From: a virus
DNA: 20,073 bases
Direction: 5' to 3' (one strand)
IMG/VR virus record: IMGVR_UViG_3300044858_000891
Span: 1-20,073 of that record
In this document: positions 11,568-20,073 of the stretch, piece after piece
How positions within the stretch are numbered: position 1 is the stretch's first letter
How the letters are laid out: the number at the start of each line of letters is the position of its first letter
Notes under the pieces: model-generated
Database searches by the model: none
What the model was told of the DNA's origin: nothing
What the model saw: only the letters and a program-made list of their open reading frames with translations
Program-made: the position numbers and the translations under genes

Positions 11568-14500
11568 GGTTTAATACCGTATGCTTTGAAATCTTCTATT
11601 AAGAAATATTTTATAATGTTCTGTTCAAGAGTATTTTCCTTGAGCAATAGAGTTTTGTCTTTAGGCGTGTACGCTTGACTACGACGGATTTCGTTTGCTT
11701 CTTGCCGTAGTTTATTTAATTTTCCACCAGATTTGTTGTATATTTCAATAACTACTTCAGCTAACGGATCTTTATCCAATATTCTGAAATAAGTTTCAGG
11801 GTCGTTTTCTTTAGTCATATTGAGACGTTGTTGTTTCTCAATAATTTCTTTTTCAAACTTTTTAAACTCACGACTGTCAACGTTAGGAACCGCACCTATA
11901 AAGGAACCTAAAAATGGTAAATCAGTTTTAGCTTTAAATTCTTTTGTGCCAGCAACTAAGTAACCCGCGTTAATCATAGAATCAATAACACGTGCAGGAC
12001 CGTCTATATAGCTGTTGGCAAGAAAATAAAGAGTATTAGGTGATATATCAATTGATCCGCCAGAACGTTTAAATAAATTAGTGGCTATTAGTTTATAAGT
12101 TTCTGGGATGTTGTCACCCCCAAGGTATGCGTCGCCCATACGACGGTTAGAGTCGTTATAAATATCTTGCCCAAGACCGTTTTTGTTCATGACAAATTCA
12201 ACTATAGGACGAAACATACTTGGCGTTAATGAATCTACAAACCATGCTCCAGGATTATCTGTTGCGTCCATTCTAGATACAGGAATTGGCACAAATGAGT
12301 CTAACGATATTTGAGTAACAATATTTTGGAACGCCCCTCCCATTGACTGATGCCCACTTATTACACCTGCAAACTGTGAACCTGCAGCTAAAAATGCGCC
12401 ATTTCCAAAGCCCCATGGTAGTTGAAGTGGAGTCTCAAACCCTGGAATATAAATACGCCAGAAACGAGACCATTGATTCATATCATCGTTCATGACTTTA
12501 TTTCTACCTAAATCATCTTCATCTGCCATCATTAAAGCCATGGCGTATGCAAAAGCACCCGCACCCATCAAAGCCGTAATCATGTAACGGGCTGATTTTT
12601 GTTGGAAAGCATAGTTAGCTTTAAACTCTGCTATGGCTTGAGGATCTTTATATACTCTAGGACCGCCTTTTACTTGTTCGTAAGCAAAAGCTCCTTCATT
12701 AGGAAGTGTATCAATTATTTTATTTAATTTTGAAAACGCTGGCGCTACAGACTCAATGGCACGTACAGCACCTGTAGCAGCTGGACGGAAGAACATAAAA
12801 GCTGCACCCATTTCTTTACCGTACTTACCTACTTGCTCAAAGTTAGCTAAGTTTTTAGCGTAAGCAGCGGCTTTTGTTCTAGCACCTTCTTCAGTGAGAG
12901 TCTTGTCTCTAGCCTTAAAGTTTTGTTTAGCAATAGCATATGCCGCAGAACGGCTAGACAATTCAAACATGTTAGTCCAAATATCTATGACTCTATTTAA
13001 CTGATCTACTTTCGTCATAATGCCACTGCGCCCTACTTCTTTAAATAGTTGTTGGGCAGTAGACTTAAGAGATATACCTTGCAGATAGCTAACTAAACCA
13101 CCTTCTTCTATAAACTCCACCATTTCTTTATAGATTGGGTCTTTTTCAGCATACTCTCGTATTTTGTTGTAGTCTTTAGTTTCATATAGTTGTGCAAGTT
13201 TCATACCTTTACGCAAACTATTACCTATAACTACTTTGTTTGTTATCTGCCCAATAAAACGAGCGGCTTCCTGTGGCCCCATTTGTGCGCCAAGTGTCCA
13301 AGCATTGGTTAACGCATCACGCACAAAGTTAAGAGGCGCAAAGTTATAGTTATAACGGGTATGCATCATACCTAAACCGCTTGTAATCTGGTTAGCAAGA
13401 TTAGTTAGCGTATTAGTATCTGTATAAGTACGGCGAATGGCTTCTCGTTTTGCTTTGTCTCTAATTACAATTACGTCAATACTACCGTCTGGGTTGTAAT
13501 GAAATATAGTATTGTCTTTGGGTAGAGCATCTAAAACACTTTTATCTTGGCGCTCTTCAAACGTAATATTTCTAAGTACTTCACCTTCCAAAAGACCTTG
13601 TCCTTTTGGATTAAATTTATTTGCATTAACAGAGTTCTTAATAGCTTGAGTTAAATCAACACGTCCTGCACGCATTGCTGCACGTACAGCATCTGATAGC
13701 GACTGTAGTACTGGGTTGTCTGACACAGACATACGACCATCAAATCCATACGCAACTTCTTGTAACTCTTTACCTAACTTTGCCCCGTCAAAATCCATCA
13801 TTTCATCGGCTTCAGAGTGTTTATCTATACCTTTTAAAGGCACATAATTATTAAACCCATAAAAAGCTACGCGATTGCTAACCGGTTGAGACCAGTAGTT
13901 TGCAGATTGGTTAAGCCCAGTTGTAATTTTGTGTAGCTTCTGTTGGTTAACTATGATCTCATCTATTAAAGCTTTTATTTTAGGGTCTAAATTATCGTAT
14001 TCATTTTTACGCTCAGCAGCTGCGGCGGGACTTAGACCGGTTGCATTGTATATTTCGTTATTAGGATCTATTGAATCTCTTTTAGCTCCTGGACTAGAGC
14101 CTGCCAATGTTACATATTTAGGATTAGGTATTTGATTACCGTTAGCATCGGTAGTAAAAATAATATTGTTAAGTTGTTTTCTTAAATCTTTAGCTTGATC
14201 TTCTGTAATAGTTCTGGTGTTTAAAATTTTTATAATTTGATCACGGCGATCAGCAGCGCTAATCATAACGCCATTCTGAGGTATGTCTTTTACAGTAGAC
14301 AGAGGCACTGATAGTATGTATTTAACTAGACGACGCTCAGGATCGTGCAGTGCCTCCATAATACGATGTAACGAATCTAAAGTATCTTTTGAATCTATAC
14401 CAAGTTCATTAGAAAGTTTAATAACACCGTTGTTTATCGCTTCATAAGTTTCTTGTACGGTGTCATAGAAGATATTCTTAGCTCGTGAGACAGATAACGT

Positions 14501-17500
14501 TAACTGTCCGTAGATGTTGTTAATTTTATCTTTACCGTCGTATTGAATCTTTTTAGCTAAAGCTAAAGTATCTTCCCAAACTTTTATTGCATAACGTTCA
14601 TTTTGCAGTGCGGTAGCAATACGTTTCCAACCTTGTTTGGTAAAGAATAAATTTTTAATGTAGTTTAAGTCTTTAGGTTTGTACTCGTCTTTTACGCCAT
14701 AAGCAGAGTTTTTATAATCTTTTAAGAATATTTGACCGTCGGTTCTTAAATCATCTCCTACTTTTTTCAGATAAGAAACTTCTGTGCCACGTATACTTTT
14801 GCTAGGTAGCGAAATAAGCTGGGCTAAATCTTCAGCTATTTCTTTAAATGCTACACCCTCACGAGGATTACTAATACCTAAAGCAGCTGCTATGCTTTTA
14901 ACAATTGTAGTAAAAAAGTTTTCTTTAGGGGTATAGGGCGTGGGTGATGACATTAATGCTAAATCCATTTGAAACTGTGAGTTACTCCAAAATTCAGCCG
15001 CAAATTCTTTAAGGGACTCAATGTTGTATTTTTTGCCGAATTTAGTTAAAGCAACTTTGTGATTTTGTTTAAGTCGATTTAGCGCTGCCCTTACGTCTCG
15101 TACAACTGGGGCAGGTTTATTAAATTCTTTAAGTAGTTCTCTTCGTTGTGCGACGGCAGCGGCAACTTCTGTTTCATTCTTTTTATCGGCTTTTAGTTTT
15201 TTTATCTTTGCTTCTAAAGCTTTAATTTCTTTATCTAATTCTGTGCGACGTGCCGAATCTTTAGCAGCTTGGTCTTCTAATGACTTAATAAATGCAGCTT
15301 CGTTGTCAAACACATGGTCAAGGGTTGCGTGAGACACTTCGTGCATGACTGTCTCAGCTAATGGGCGCGCCCCGGTGTAACCGTCTTTATTAGTACCTTT
15401 TATGGTAATAGTGTTTGTCTTGGGGTCAAACTGACCGTCTTCGTTAGCTTCTAACTTACCAAACTTAATCTTAGTTTGTATTTGGAAATCAGTTAGTATG
15501 TTTAAAAATTGATTTGCAATAGTGCCCGTCATGCGGTCATTAAGCGTACGGTCCTTAATTGTGTCTAGTATGCTGTCTTTACTTAGCGTTAAGTCATTAT
15601 TAACAATAGCTGACTCTATTTTAGATACAAGCTTAGACTTTCTTTCTTTAGCCTCAGCTTGAACTTCTTTGGTTACTTTTTTCCGCTCTTCGGCACGGGC
15701 AGCAATGCGCTCAGCTTTGGCTTTTTCTTTTGCCTCTGCTTCTTCAACGCTAAGTTCAGCCTCTGCAAGCTGCTCTTTAACATCTTTAATAACTTGCTTT
15801 TCTTGTTTCTGTCTGTACGCTTCCGTACGGCGGTCGCCGGCGGTAGTAATTTTATTGTCTCTAACAGCCGAAATAATCTCTAAATCAAGTATGGCTTCGG
15901 TCATCATGCCAAACTTAAGTGCATCATCTACATTTGCTGCGGCTTGCTCTGCTATAAAGACTTGTCGATCTTTACCTGCATTAATTCTTGCTTGACCACC
16001 TTCCTTTACCATTTGAGCTTCGGTTTTGGTGCCAATGTTCTTCTTAAATAAATCCAGCACCTCTTGCTCAGACATAAACTCAAGCGGTTTTTCCTGGGAG
16101 TATTTAACTTTAGGAGCATCTTTAATTACAGACAAAGCTTCTTTAATGACTTTTTCGCTCTTGCCATCACGAGTCATTTGTGCCCGTTTAGTTTCACGAT
16201 TAGCTTTACGTTCTTTGTTAAGCGCGTCTATCTCTGCATTTTTAGCAGTTTGACGCTCAGCCATTACTTGTTTGATTTCTGGCAGCACCATTTTTTCATA
16301 GGCAATACTGTCATACAAGTCATATGCTTCGTCAAAAGCAGCAGCTTCAATCCCCGCCTCTATAGCATCTTTTGCAACAACGTTTTTATTTTTCTTGGCA
16401 AGTGCTTGGCTTTGCTTTGCAATTTGCTCAGGGGACTTATCAGAATAGTAGCTATTTTTGTTTAAGAAGTTGTAAGACGATGGGTCCTCTGTTTCAGTGT
16501 CTTTTGGACCACGCCATTTAATTGGTTTAGCTACCTTCTCTTCCTTAAAGACGTCACCCTGCACCCCTTCTTTAGTCTTCTTACCAATGTCACCTAGTTT
16601 TTCAGGGGACGACAATAGCTTACGGATGTCTTCAAAAGCACTTACCTTAGTAACTATTTCATCACGTTTTGTTTGAGCGGCGGGTGTGGTTACTTCGGGA
16701 ACAGTTACTTCGGGCGTAACTTCAGCGGCAACTTCTTCTACAGGAGGCGTAACTTCAGCGACAACTTCTTCTACAGGAGGCGTAACTTCTTCAACTGGTT
16801 CAACGGCAGCTTGTTCTGCTTCTAACGCAGCTTGTTGTTCTGCGGCTAGTCTTTGTTCTTCTGCTAAGCGTGCTTGTTCTGCGGCTTGGGCTTGAGCTTC
16901 TGTAGCTAATCTTTGTTCTTCTGCTAAGCGTGCTTGTTCTGCGGCTTGGGCTTGAGCTTCTGTAGCTAATCTTTGTTCTTCAGCTAAACGTGCTTGTTCT
17001 GCGGCAGCGGCATCTAGTGCAGACTGCTGTGCTCCTGCTCCGTCTTCAATTGGGCTGACAGTACTCGTAGTGTCAACCACTCCAGGTCGTCCATCTGCGG
17101 CAATTCCTGCGGGGGGTCCTCCTGCTTCGGGTCCGCTAAGAATTTGAGCGCCATCTCTAGTTGTTGTAGTGTCAACTTGTTGAGTAACATCTTGACCTCC
17201 TCTAAGTGCATTAATACTTGCTTGTTGTCTAGCTATTTTATTTTTTGCGGCGGTTTTAGCTTTATCATTTGCATACTTATTATTATCTAAGTTATTTTGT
17301 ATTCTAACGTTGTCGGCTTCCAACTCTGCAATTTGCTTTGCCTTCTCATCACTAGTTTGTACACTAATTGTTTCGTCTGCCTTAACAGGAGGGGCAGGGG
17401 GTGGTGCCATATCTTTTTGTAGTAATTCTCCAGACTCATTAATAACAGGAGGTAACAAACTTTGAAGCTCTGCATCACTTATTGTGGGTGGTGGGGGAGG

Positions 17501-18523
17501 CAAGTTTTGGAAGGCAGCTTCCTGATCTTTTACTTCTTTACTCTTAGTTTCGTCTGATATAGTTTTTGTAGGAGCGTCTGGTCCACGAACAGCGCCAACA
17601 GTCGAGCCAACTAACGCACCAACTGCAGCATCACGAGCCGCAGCGCCAAGAACACCTTCAAACGTGCCGACCTCAAAGCCTTGTTTCTGTAACGCACGGT
17701 TGATAGCAAGTTGTTCTTGTCCAGCTTGCGCTCCTTCTAATGGGGCTTCGGCAAGAGCCGCTTTGCCCATACGGGGTAGTAGGTTAGCATTTAACTTAGC
17801 AGCTGCACCGGGAGTTAATAAATTCTCAACACCAACCCTAGCAGCTACGCCACCCAGTGCAACGCCACCCATAATGTCTAAGAAGTTAGCCCCTAGATAT
17901 TCCTGAGCCTGTCTAGCTTGTCTATCTGCTTCTTGTTCACTAGTGCCAGACTTAACTAATTCATTCTTAACGTTGTCGTATAGAGAACCTTTTACAGCAC
18001 CGGCACCTTGCACTGCACCAACTGCAGTGTTAACAGCTCGAACTGTGGGGGCTGCTAGTTTACCAATTGCACCAATAATACCTGTACCAACATAAGGAAC
18101 AATAGAGCCAAGTCCTTGGGCTAATGCTTGTACAGGAGCCTCTGCAACACCTGCAAGGAAAGTGCTAATTTCATCTTTACCAGTCTTAGCGGCTTGCTGC
18201 TGTAGCTTTTCACGCCTAGCCATTTCTGCTTTGCGCTCTGGTGTATAAGCCTCGCCAAGAGTTTTTTGCACTGCACCAAGTTGAGAAGAGACAACGTTTT
18301 CTGCACCGAATGCATCGGTAATTGATTTAACAGAACCAACAACACCTTGGCTTAATGCAAGCGCAGTATCTTTTAGAGAGAACCCTGCGTCAACGGGAGG
18401 TGGCGCTGCTTCTTTTTTAACGTTGGGTAGTATGTCACGTTCAATAGCATTAATAATGTCTGCCTGAGACATACTGTCAGGAAAGTTAACTTTCCCAACG
18501 CCGGGTACATTTACAGACGGCAT
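11564..18523 (-). CDS. giant polyvalent-type virion protein with zincin site and LPD38-like region (2319 aa)
   Basis: The N-terminus (MPSVNVPGVGKVNFPDSMSQ) is a short motif I recall from phage internal virion proteins. Residues about 115-315 are Gly/Ala-rich and hydrophobic and could insert into the host membrane. Residues about 400-620 are coiled coil and repeats (Ala/Glu/Gln 20-mers, Pro-Val-Glu-Glu-Val 11-mers). Residues about 980-1200 hold a zincin-type metallopeptidase: MHEVSHATLDH with H1061, E1062 and H1065, and EFAAE (E1173/E1177) as third-ligand candidates. About 1715-2180 resembles LPD38 of phage polyvalent proteins (NFVRDA at about 1733-1738, and a hydrophobic segment at about 1980-1999). 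Such proteins are thought to be packaged and injected with DNA. The start has no Shine-Dalgarno sequence and lies 2 nt after the upstream stop. No terminator follows. Confidence 0.88.
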   Translation of the reverse strand: MPSVNVPGVGKVNFPDSMSQADIINAIERDILPNVKKEAAPPPVDAGFSLKDTALALSQGVVGSVKSITDAFGAENVVSSQLGAVQKTLGEAYTPERKAEMARREKLQQQAAKTGKDEISTFLAGVAEAPVQALAQGLGSIVPYVGTGIIGAIGKLAAPTVRAVNTAVGAVQGAGAVKGSLYDNVKNELVKSGTSEQEADRQARQAQEYLGANFLDIMGGVALGGVAARVGVENLLTPGAAAKLNANLLPRMGKAALAEAPLEGAQAGQEQLAINRALQKQGFEVGTFEGVLGAAARDAAVGALVGSTVGAVRGPDAPTKTISDETKSKEVKDQEAAFQNLPPPPPTISDAELQSLLPPVINESGELLQKDMAPPPAPPVKADETISVQTSDEKAKQIAELEADNVRIQNNLDNNKYANDKAKTAAKNKIARQQASINALRGGQDVTQQVDTTTTRDGAQILSGPEAGGPPAGIAADGRPGVVDTTSTVSPIEDGAGAQQSALDAAAAEQARLAEEQRLATEAQAQAAEQARLAEEQRLATEAQAQAAEQARLAEEQRLAAEQQAALEAEQAAVEPVEEVTPPVEEVVAEVTPPVEEVAAEVTPEVTVPEVTTPAAQTKRDEIVTKVSAFEDIRKLLSSPEKLGDIGKKTKEGVQGDVFKEEKVAKPIKWRGPKDTETEDPSSYNFLNKNSYYSDKSPEQIAKQSQALAKKNKNVVAKDAIEAGIEAAAFDEAYDLYDSIAYEKMVLPEIKQVMAERQTAKNAEIDALNKERKANRETKRAQMTRDGKSEKVIKEALSVIKDAPKVKYSQEKPLEFMSEQEVLDLFKKNIGTKTEAQMVKEGGQARINAGKDRQVFIAEQAAANVDDALKFGMMTEAILDLEIISAVRDNKITTAGDRRTEAYRQKQEKQVIKDVKEQLAEAELSVEEAEAKEKAKAERIAARAEERKKVTKEVQAEAKERKSKLVSKIESAIVNNDLTLSKDSILDTIKDRTLNDRMTGTIANQFLNILTDFQIQTKIKFGKLEANEDGQFDPKTNTITIKGTNKDGYTGARPLAETVMHEVSHATLDHVFDNEAAFIKSLEDQAAKDSARRTELDKEIKALEAKIKKLKADKKNETEVAAAVAQRRELLKEFNKPAPVVRDVRAALNRLKQNHKVALTKFGKKYNIESLKEFAAEFWSNSQFQMDLALMSSPTPYTPKENFFTTIVKSIAAALGISNPREGVAFKEIAEDLAQLISLPSKSIRGTEVSYLKKVGDDLRTDGQIFLKDYKNSAYGVKDEYKPKDLNYIKNLFFTKQGWKRIATALQNERYAIKVWEDTLALAKKIQYDGKDKINNIYGQLTLSVSRAKNIFYDTVQETYEAINNGVIKLSNELGIDSKDTLDSLHRIMEALHDPERRLVKYILSVPLSTVKDIPQNGVMISAADRRDQIIKILNTRTITEDQAKDLRKQLNNIIFTTDANGNQIPNPKYVTLAGSSPGAKRDSIDPNNEIYNATGLSPAAAAERKNEYDNLDPKIKALIDEIIVNQQKLHKITTGLNQSANYWSQPVSNRVAFYGFNNYVPLKGIDKHSEADEMMDFDGAKLGKELQEVAYGFDGRMSVSDNPVLQSLSDAVRAAMRAGRVDLTQAIKNSVNANKFNPKGQGLLEGEVLRNITFEERQDKSVLDALPKDNTIFHYNPDGSIDVIVIRDKAKREAIRRTYTDTNTLTNLANQITSGLGMMHTRYNYNFAPLNFVRDALTNAWTLGAQMGPQEAARFIGQITNKVVIGNSLRKGMKLAQLYETKDYNKIREYAEKDPIYKEMVEFIEEGGLVSYLQGISLKSTAQQLFKEVGRSGIMTKVDQLNRVIDIWTNMFELSSRSAAYAIAKQNFKARDKTLTEEGARTKAAAYAKNLANFEQVGKYGKEMGAAFMFFRPAATGAVRAIESVAPAFSKLNKIIDTLPNEGAFAYEQVKGGPRVYKDPQAIAEFKANYAFQQKSARYMITALMGAGAFAYAMALMMADEDDLGRNKVMNDDMNQWSRFWRIYIPGFETPLQLPWGFGNGAFLAAGSQFAGVISGHQSMGGAFQNIVTQISLDSFVPIPVSRMDATDNPGAWFVDSLTPSMFRPIVEFVMNKNGLGQDIYNDSNRRMGDAYLGGDNIPETYKLIATNLFKRSGGSIDISPNTLYFLANSYIDGPARVIDSMINAGYLVAGTKEFKAKTDLPFLGSFIGAVPNVDSREFKKFEKEIIEKQQRLNMTKENDPETYFRILDKDPLAEVVIEIYNKSGGKLNKLRQEANEIRRSQAYTPKDKTLLLKENTLEQNIIKYFLIEDFKAYGIKP
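16713..16790 (-). repeat. 33-bp in-frame tandem repeats (11-aa unit)
   Basis: Two units at 16713-16745 and 16746-16778 differ at one base (position 16 of the unit), and a third, partial copy begins at 16779. They encode PVEEVxAEVTP-type 11-residue repeats at about residues 580-605 of the giant protein. This is an acidic, proline-spaced linker between the coiled coil and the next domain. Confidence 0.85.
16841..17010 (-). repeat. 60-bp tandem repeat, two identical copies plus partial flanks
   Basis: Positions 16861-16920 and 16921-16980 are identical over all 60 bases. The identity extends to 71 bases when 16850-16920 is compared with 16910-16980. Diverged partial copies flank them on both sides. 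The unit encodes 20 residues (EQARLAEEQRLATEAQAQAA) of a long Ala/Glu/Gln coiled coil at about residues 505-560 of the giant virion protein. Complete synonymous identity points to a recent duplication. Confidence 0.95.
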
Positions 18524-18525
18524 GT

Positions 18526-20073
18526 TTAAGTTTTAGGAATATAAGTAAAAGTACCGTCTTTATTTTGAGTTAACCCTCCACCCGGTGCGGTAGTGCTAGA
18601 TGTGTTGTCTACAACACGCTCTTTTCTACGTTTACTAAAGTCTGCTTCAAACTTTTGTAAAGCTTCTTCTGCATCTGCTACTCTTTTTTGCATAGTAGGA
18701 TTTTTAGCATAATCTGGAAGTTGTTTAAACCTTAAAGCCTTTACATGGTCTTTATACACATCACTGTTTTTTACTTTATCAATACCTTCTTCAATTTGAC
18801 GCTCAAGGTTTCTTTCTTTAAGGTCAGATATAGGACCTGCAGTAATTTGAGCTGCTTTAATTTTAGCGGCAACAGTTTTATCAGTATTATATATAGATTG
18901 ATGATACGCAAGAAGTTTGCCAACCGCTGTAAATTGATTTTTAGCGGTTTCTGCAACAACTTTTTCAGCTGCATCATAATTCCCTGATTTTTCTAAACGC
19001 GCTGCTTTATCAAGATCAACTAAACCTTTATCAATCTCTCTAAAAAGTTTTCCTTTTTCTTTATCACTAGCTACAAAAGTAGGTATTGTATTTTTAAGTG
19101 CTGTTAAAGCAGCAAAAGCAACATTGCCAGGGGTAGTTGCCATTTTTGCAAAGAATAAAGCCGCGTTCATATTAAACTCACGATATTTTTCGTCTTGTAT
19201 ATTACTTTTTGCAGACATCAACCTAGCACGTTCTTTTTGCACAGAATCATCTGGACCAAGATATTTTTCTTTTTTAGCAATTTTTTCTTCTACAGTTTCT
19301 GGAGTTTTACTTAAATATTTTCCAAAAAAGTCTTTTAACTCTGGTGGTAGACTATCTAAAACAGATTTAGCATCAGGTGCAGCAGCGGCAGGTCCACCGG
19401 CAGGGGCAGCGGCAGGGGCAGTTTTATTAGCAGGGGCAGCGGCTGGGGCAGCGGCTGGGGCAGTTCCACCAGGAGGCGCTACAGGTGGAACACTGGTTAT
19501 AGCTGCAGGGAGGGGAGCACCTTTAACAACTGCATTAGGTTTATTAACTAAAGCTGCGTCATAATCAATTTCAGACTGTCTTGCTTCTGCATTTAAAACT
19601 TTAGCGCTATCAGCACTTGCTCTACGCCTTTGTGTAGCTTCTAAATTAGGAGCCATTGAACTATAGTCCCCAGGGATATAAGGCGTGTCAATTCCTAAAG
19701 AACGGACACCTCTATTAACTGTGTTATATGCGCCACTTAAAGCACGACCAGGCAAAGTTAAAACATCTTTTTGTAACGCTGAAGCATAATCTCCAATAGC
19801 TCCAAGAGTTTCTTTTGTTCCAGCTCTGTCTCTAAGTGTTTGCGGATCTGTTTTTTGTTTGTCTTTAACAACACCTTGGTTGTTCTCTTCATCTGGATTT
19901 TTAAACGCAATAATCCCACCACCAGCTTTACCTACCTTATCACGTAGAACTTCTTCAGCTAACTCTTTTGCTATTGGACTAGAAGTTTCTTTAATGTAGT
20001 CTCTAAGATCATCAAGACTCATATCGTAGAGTTTGCCTTTTACTTGACTACCTACGCTGTACGATTTGATACC
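18526..20073 (-). CDS. probable internal virion protein, Ala/Pro-rich linker; 5' end beyond the window
   Basis: An ATG at 20022 would give 498 aa, but the frame stays open for 17 more codons to the window edge (GIKSYSVGSQVKGKLYD before MSLDD). No good ribosome binding site precedes that ATG, so the true start probably lies outside. Near the N-terminus is KAGGGIIAF. Its Gly-Gly-Gly-Ile-Ile-Ala-Phe kernel is frequent in phage virion proteins as I recall them. Residues about 175-225 (counted from ATG 20022) are a low-complexity Pro/Ala/Gly linker. Residues about 240-470 are helical and charged, with Ala-rich stretches (MNAALFFAKMATTPGNVAFA at about 285-305) and basic coiled-coil segments. No enzyme motif is seen. 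It lies immediately upstream of the giant polyvalent gene, so both are probably made from one late transcript and assembled in the same virion structure. Confidence 0.75.
   Translation of the reverse strand, partial: GIKSYSVGSQVKGKLYDMSLDDLRDYIKETSSPIAKELAEEVLRDKVGKAGGGIIAFKNPDEENNQGVVKDKQKTDPQTLRDRAGTKETLGAIGDYASALQKDVLTLPGRALSGAYNTVNRGVRSLGIDTPYIPGDYSSMAPNLEATQRRRASADSAKVLNAEARQSEIDYDAALVNKPNAVVKGAPLPAAITSVPPVAPPGGTAPAAAPAAAPANKTAPAAAPAGGPAAAAPDAKSVLDSLPPELKDFFGKYLSKTPETVEEKIAKKEKYLGPDDSVQKERARLMSAKSNIQDEKYREFNMNAALFFAKMATTPGNVAFAALTALKNTIPTFVASDKEKGKLFREIDKGLVDLDKAARLEKSGNYDAAEKVVAETAKNQFTAVGKLLAYHQSIYNTDKTVAAKIKAAQITAGPISDLKERNLERQIEEGIDKVKNSDVYKDHVKALRFKQLPDYAKNPTMQKRVADAEEALQKFEADFSKRRKERVVDNTSSTTAPGGGLTQNKDGTFTYIPKT
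19381..19470 (-). repeat. short GC-rich repeats coding Ala-Pro linker
   Basis: Irregular tandem copies of a 12-bp unit of the type GCAGCGGCWGGG, which read as Pro-Ala-Ala-Ala on the minus strand. This is much richer in G+C than the surrounding gene and encodes a flexible Ala/Pro/Gly linker. Confidence 0.8.

Noticed and set aside
16841-17010. Evenly spaced identical repeats suggesting a CRISPR array
   Set aside because: The repeats are directly adjacent without unique spacers, lie in frame inside a long gene and encode a coiled coil. No cas genes adjoin them. The Cas4-like nuclease is 12 kb away in a replication operon.
15329-17010. Diversity-generating retroelement template/variable repeats
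   Set aside because: No reverse transcriptase gene is in the window, and the repeats are tandem and identical with no adenine-specific substitutions.
15659-17906. Several plus-strand open frames of 69-133 codons (for example 16064-16465 and 16686-16895)
   Set aside because: They are antisense to the giant virion gene and show low-complexity Ser/Thr/Ala/Cys or Phe/Leu runs that mirror its Ala/Glu/Lys-rich coding. No ribosome binding sites were seen.

Overview
The window is a piece of a tailed double-stranded DNA bacteriophage genome, AT-rich by eye. The evidence is a dense one-strand replication module with a family A DNA polymerase, an SNF2-type helicase, an AEP primase fused to a DUF927-like ATPase and several small nucleases. 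It converges on an opposite-strand module that encodes very large proteins of the injected or internal virion type. Bacterial-style Shine-Dalgarno sites (AAGGAG), GTG starts, ATGA/TAATG start-stop overlaps and intrinsic terminators fit a bacterial host, probably a proteobacterium. The sequence does not identify the host more closely. No integrase, repressor pair, attachment site, tRNA, CRISPR array or insertion sequence is visible. No phage RNA polymerase lies in this window.

Positions 1-1190 (+): the end of a VRR-NUC nuclease, three very small phage genes, and an HTH + DUF3310 protein closed by a strong UUCG-loop terminator. Positions 1223-5069 (+): DNA polymerase with 3'-5' exonuclease, followed by a chain of genes joined by 1-4 nt start/stop overlaps. 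These are a 52-aa protein, a 211-aa conserved-looking unknown, a coiled-coil protein, a Cas4/RecB-like Fe-S nuclease and a small basic HNH-like protein. Positions 5070-5266 hold no intact gene, but contain several hairpins and what looks like a decayed DNA methyltransferase N-terminus. Positions 5267-8430 (+): SNF2 helicase, a coiled-coil protein, a Cys4 protein that may be the ssDNA-binding protein, and an HTH protein. Positions 8431-8539 carry inverted repeats and a terminator placed 13 nt before the next start codon. Positions 8540-11567 (+): the 947-aa primase-helicase and a 68-aa protein.

Positions 11564-20073 (-): a 2319-aa polyvalent-type virion protein and, upstream of it, an alanine/proline-rich protein whose reading frame stays open through the right edge of the window. 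The large protein has an N-terminal short motif, Gly/Ala-rich hydrophobic segments, a repeat-rich coiled coil, an HEVSH zincin site and an LPD38-like C-terminal region. The two opposing modules meet in one TTAA tetranucleotide that supplies the stop codon of both genes.

Taken together, the plus strand encodes most of a replisome (primase-helicase, polymerase, SNF2 remodeller, candidate SSB) plus nucleases for DNA processing or recombination. The minus strand encodes proteins likely to be packaged and delivered with the genome. The least explained items are the methyltransferase-like relic, the terminator/attenuator before the primase gene, the polymerase active-site substitutions (Leu at the 762-equivalent position, HDA in motif C) and the zincin in the giant virion protein.
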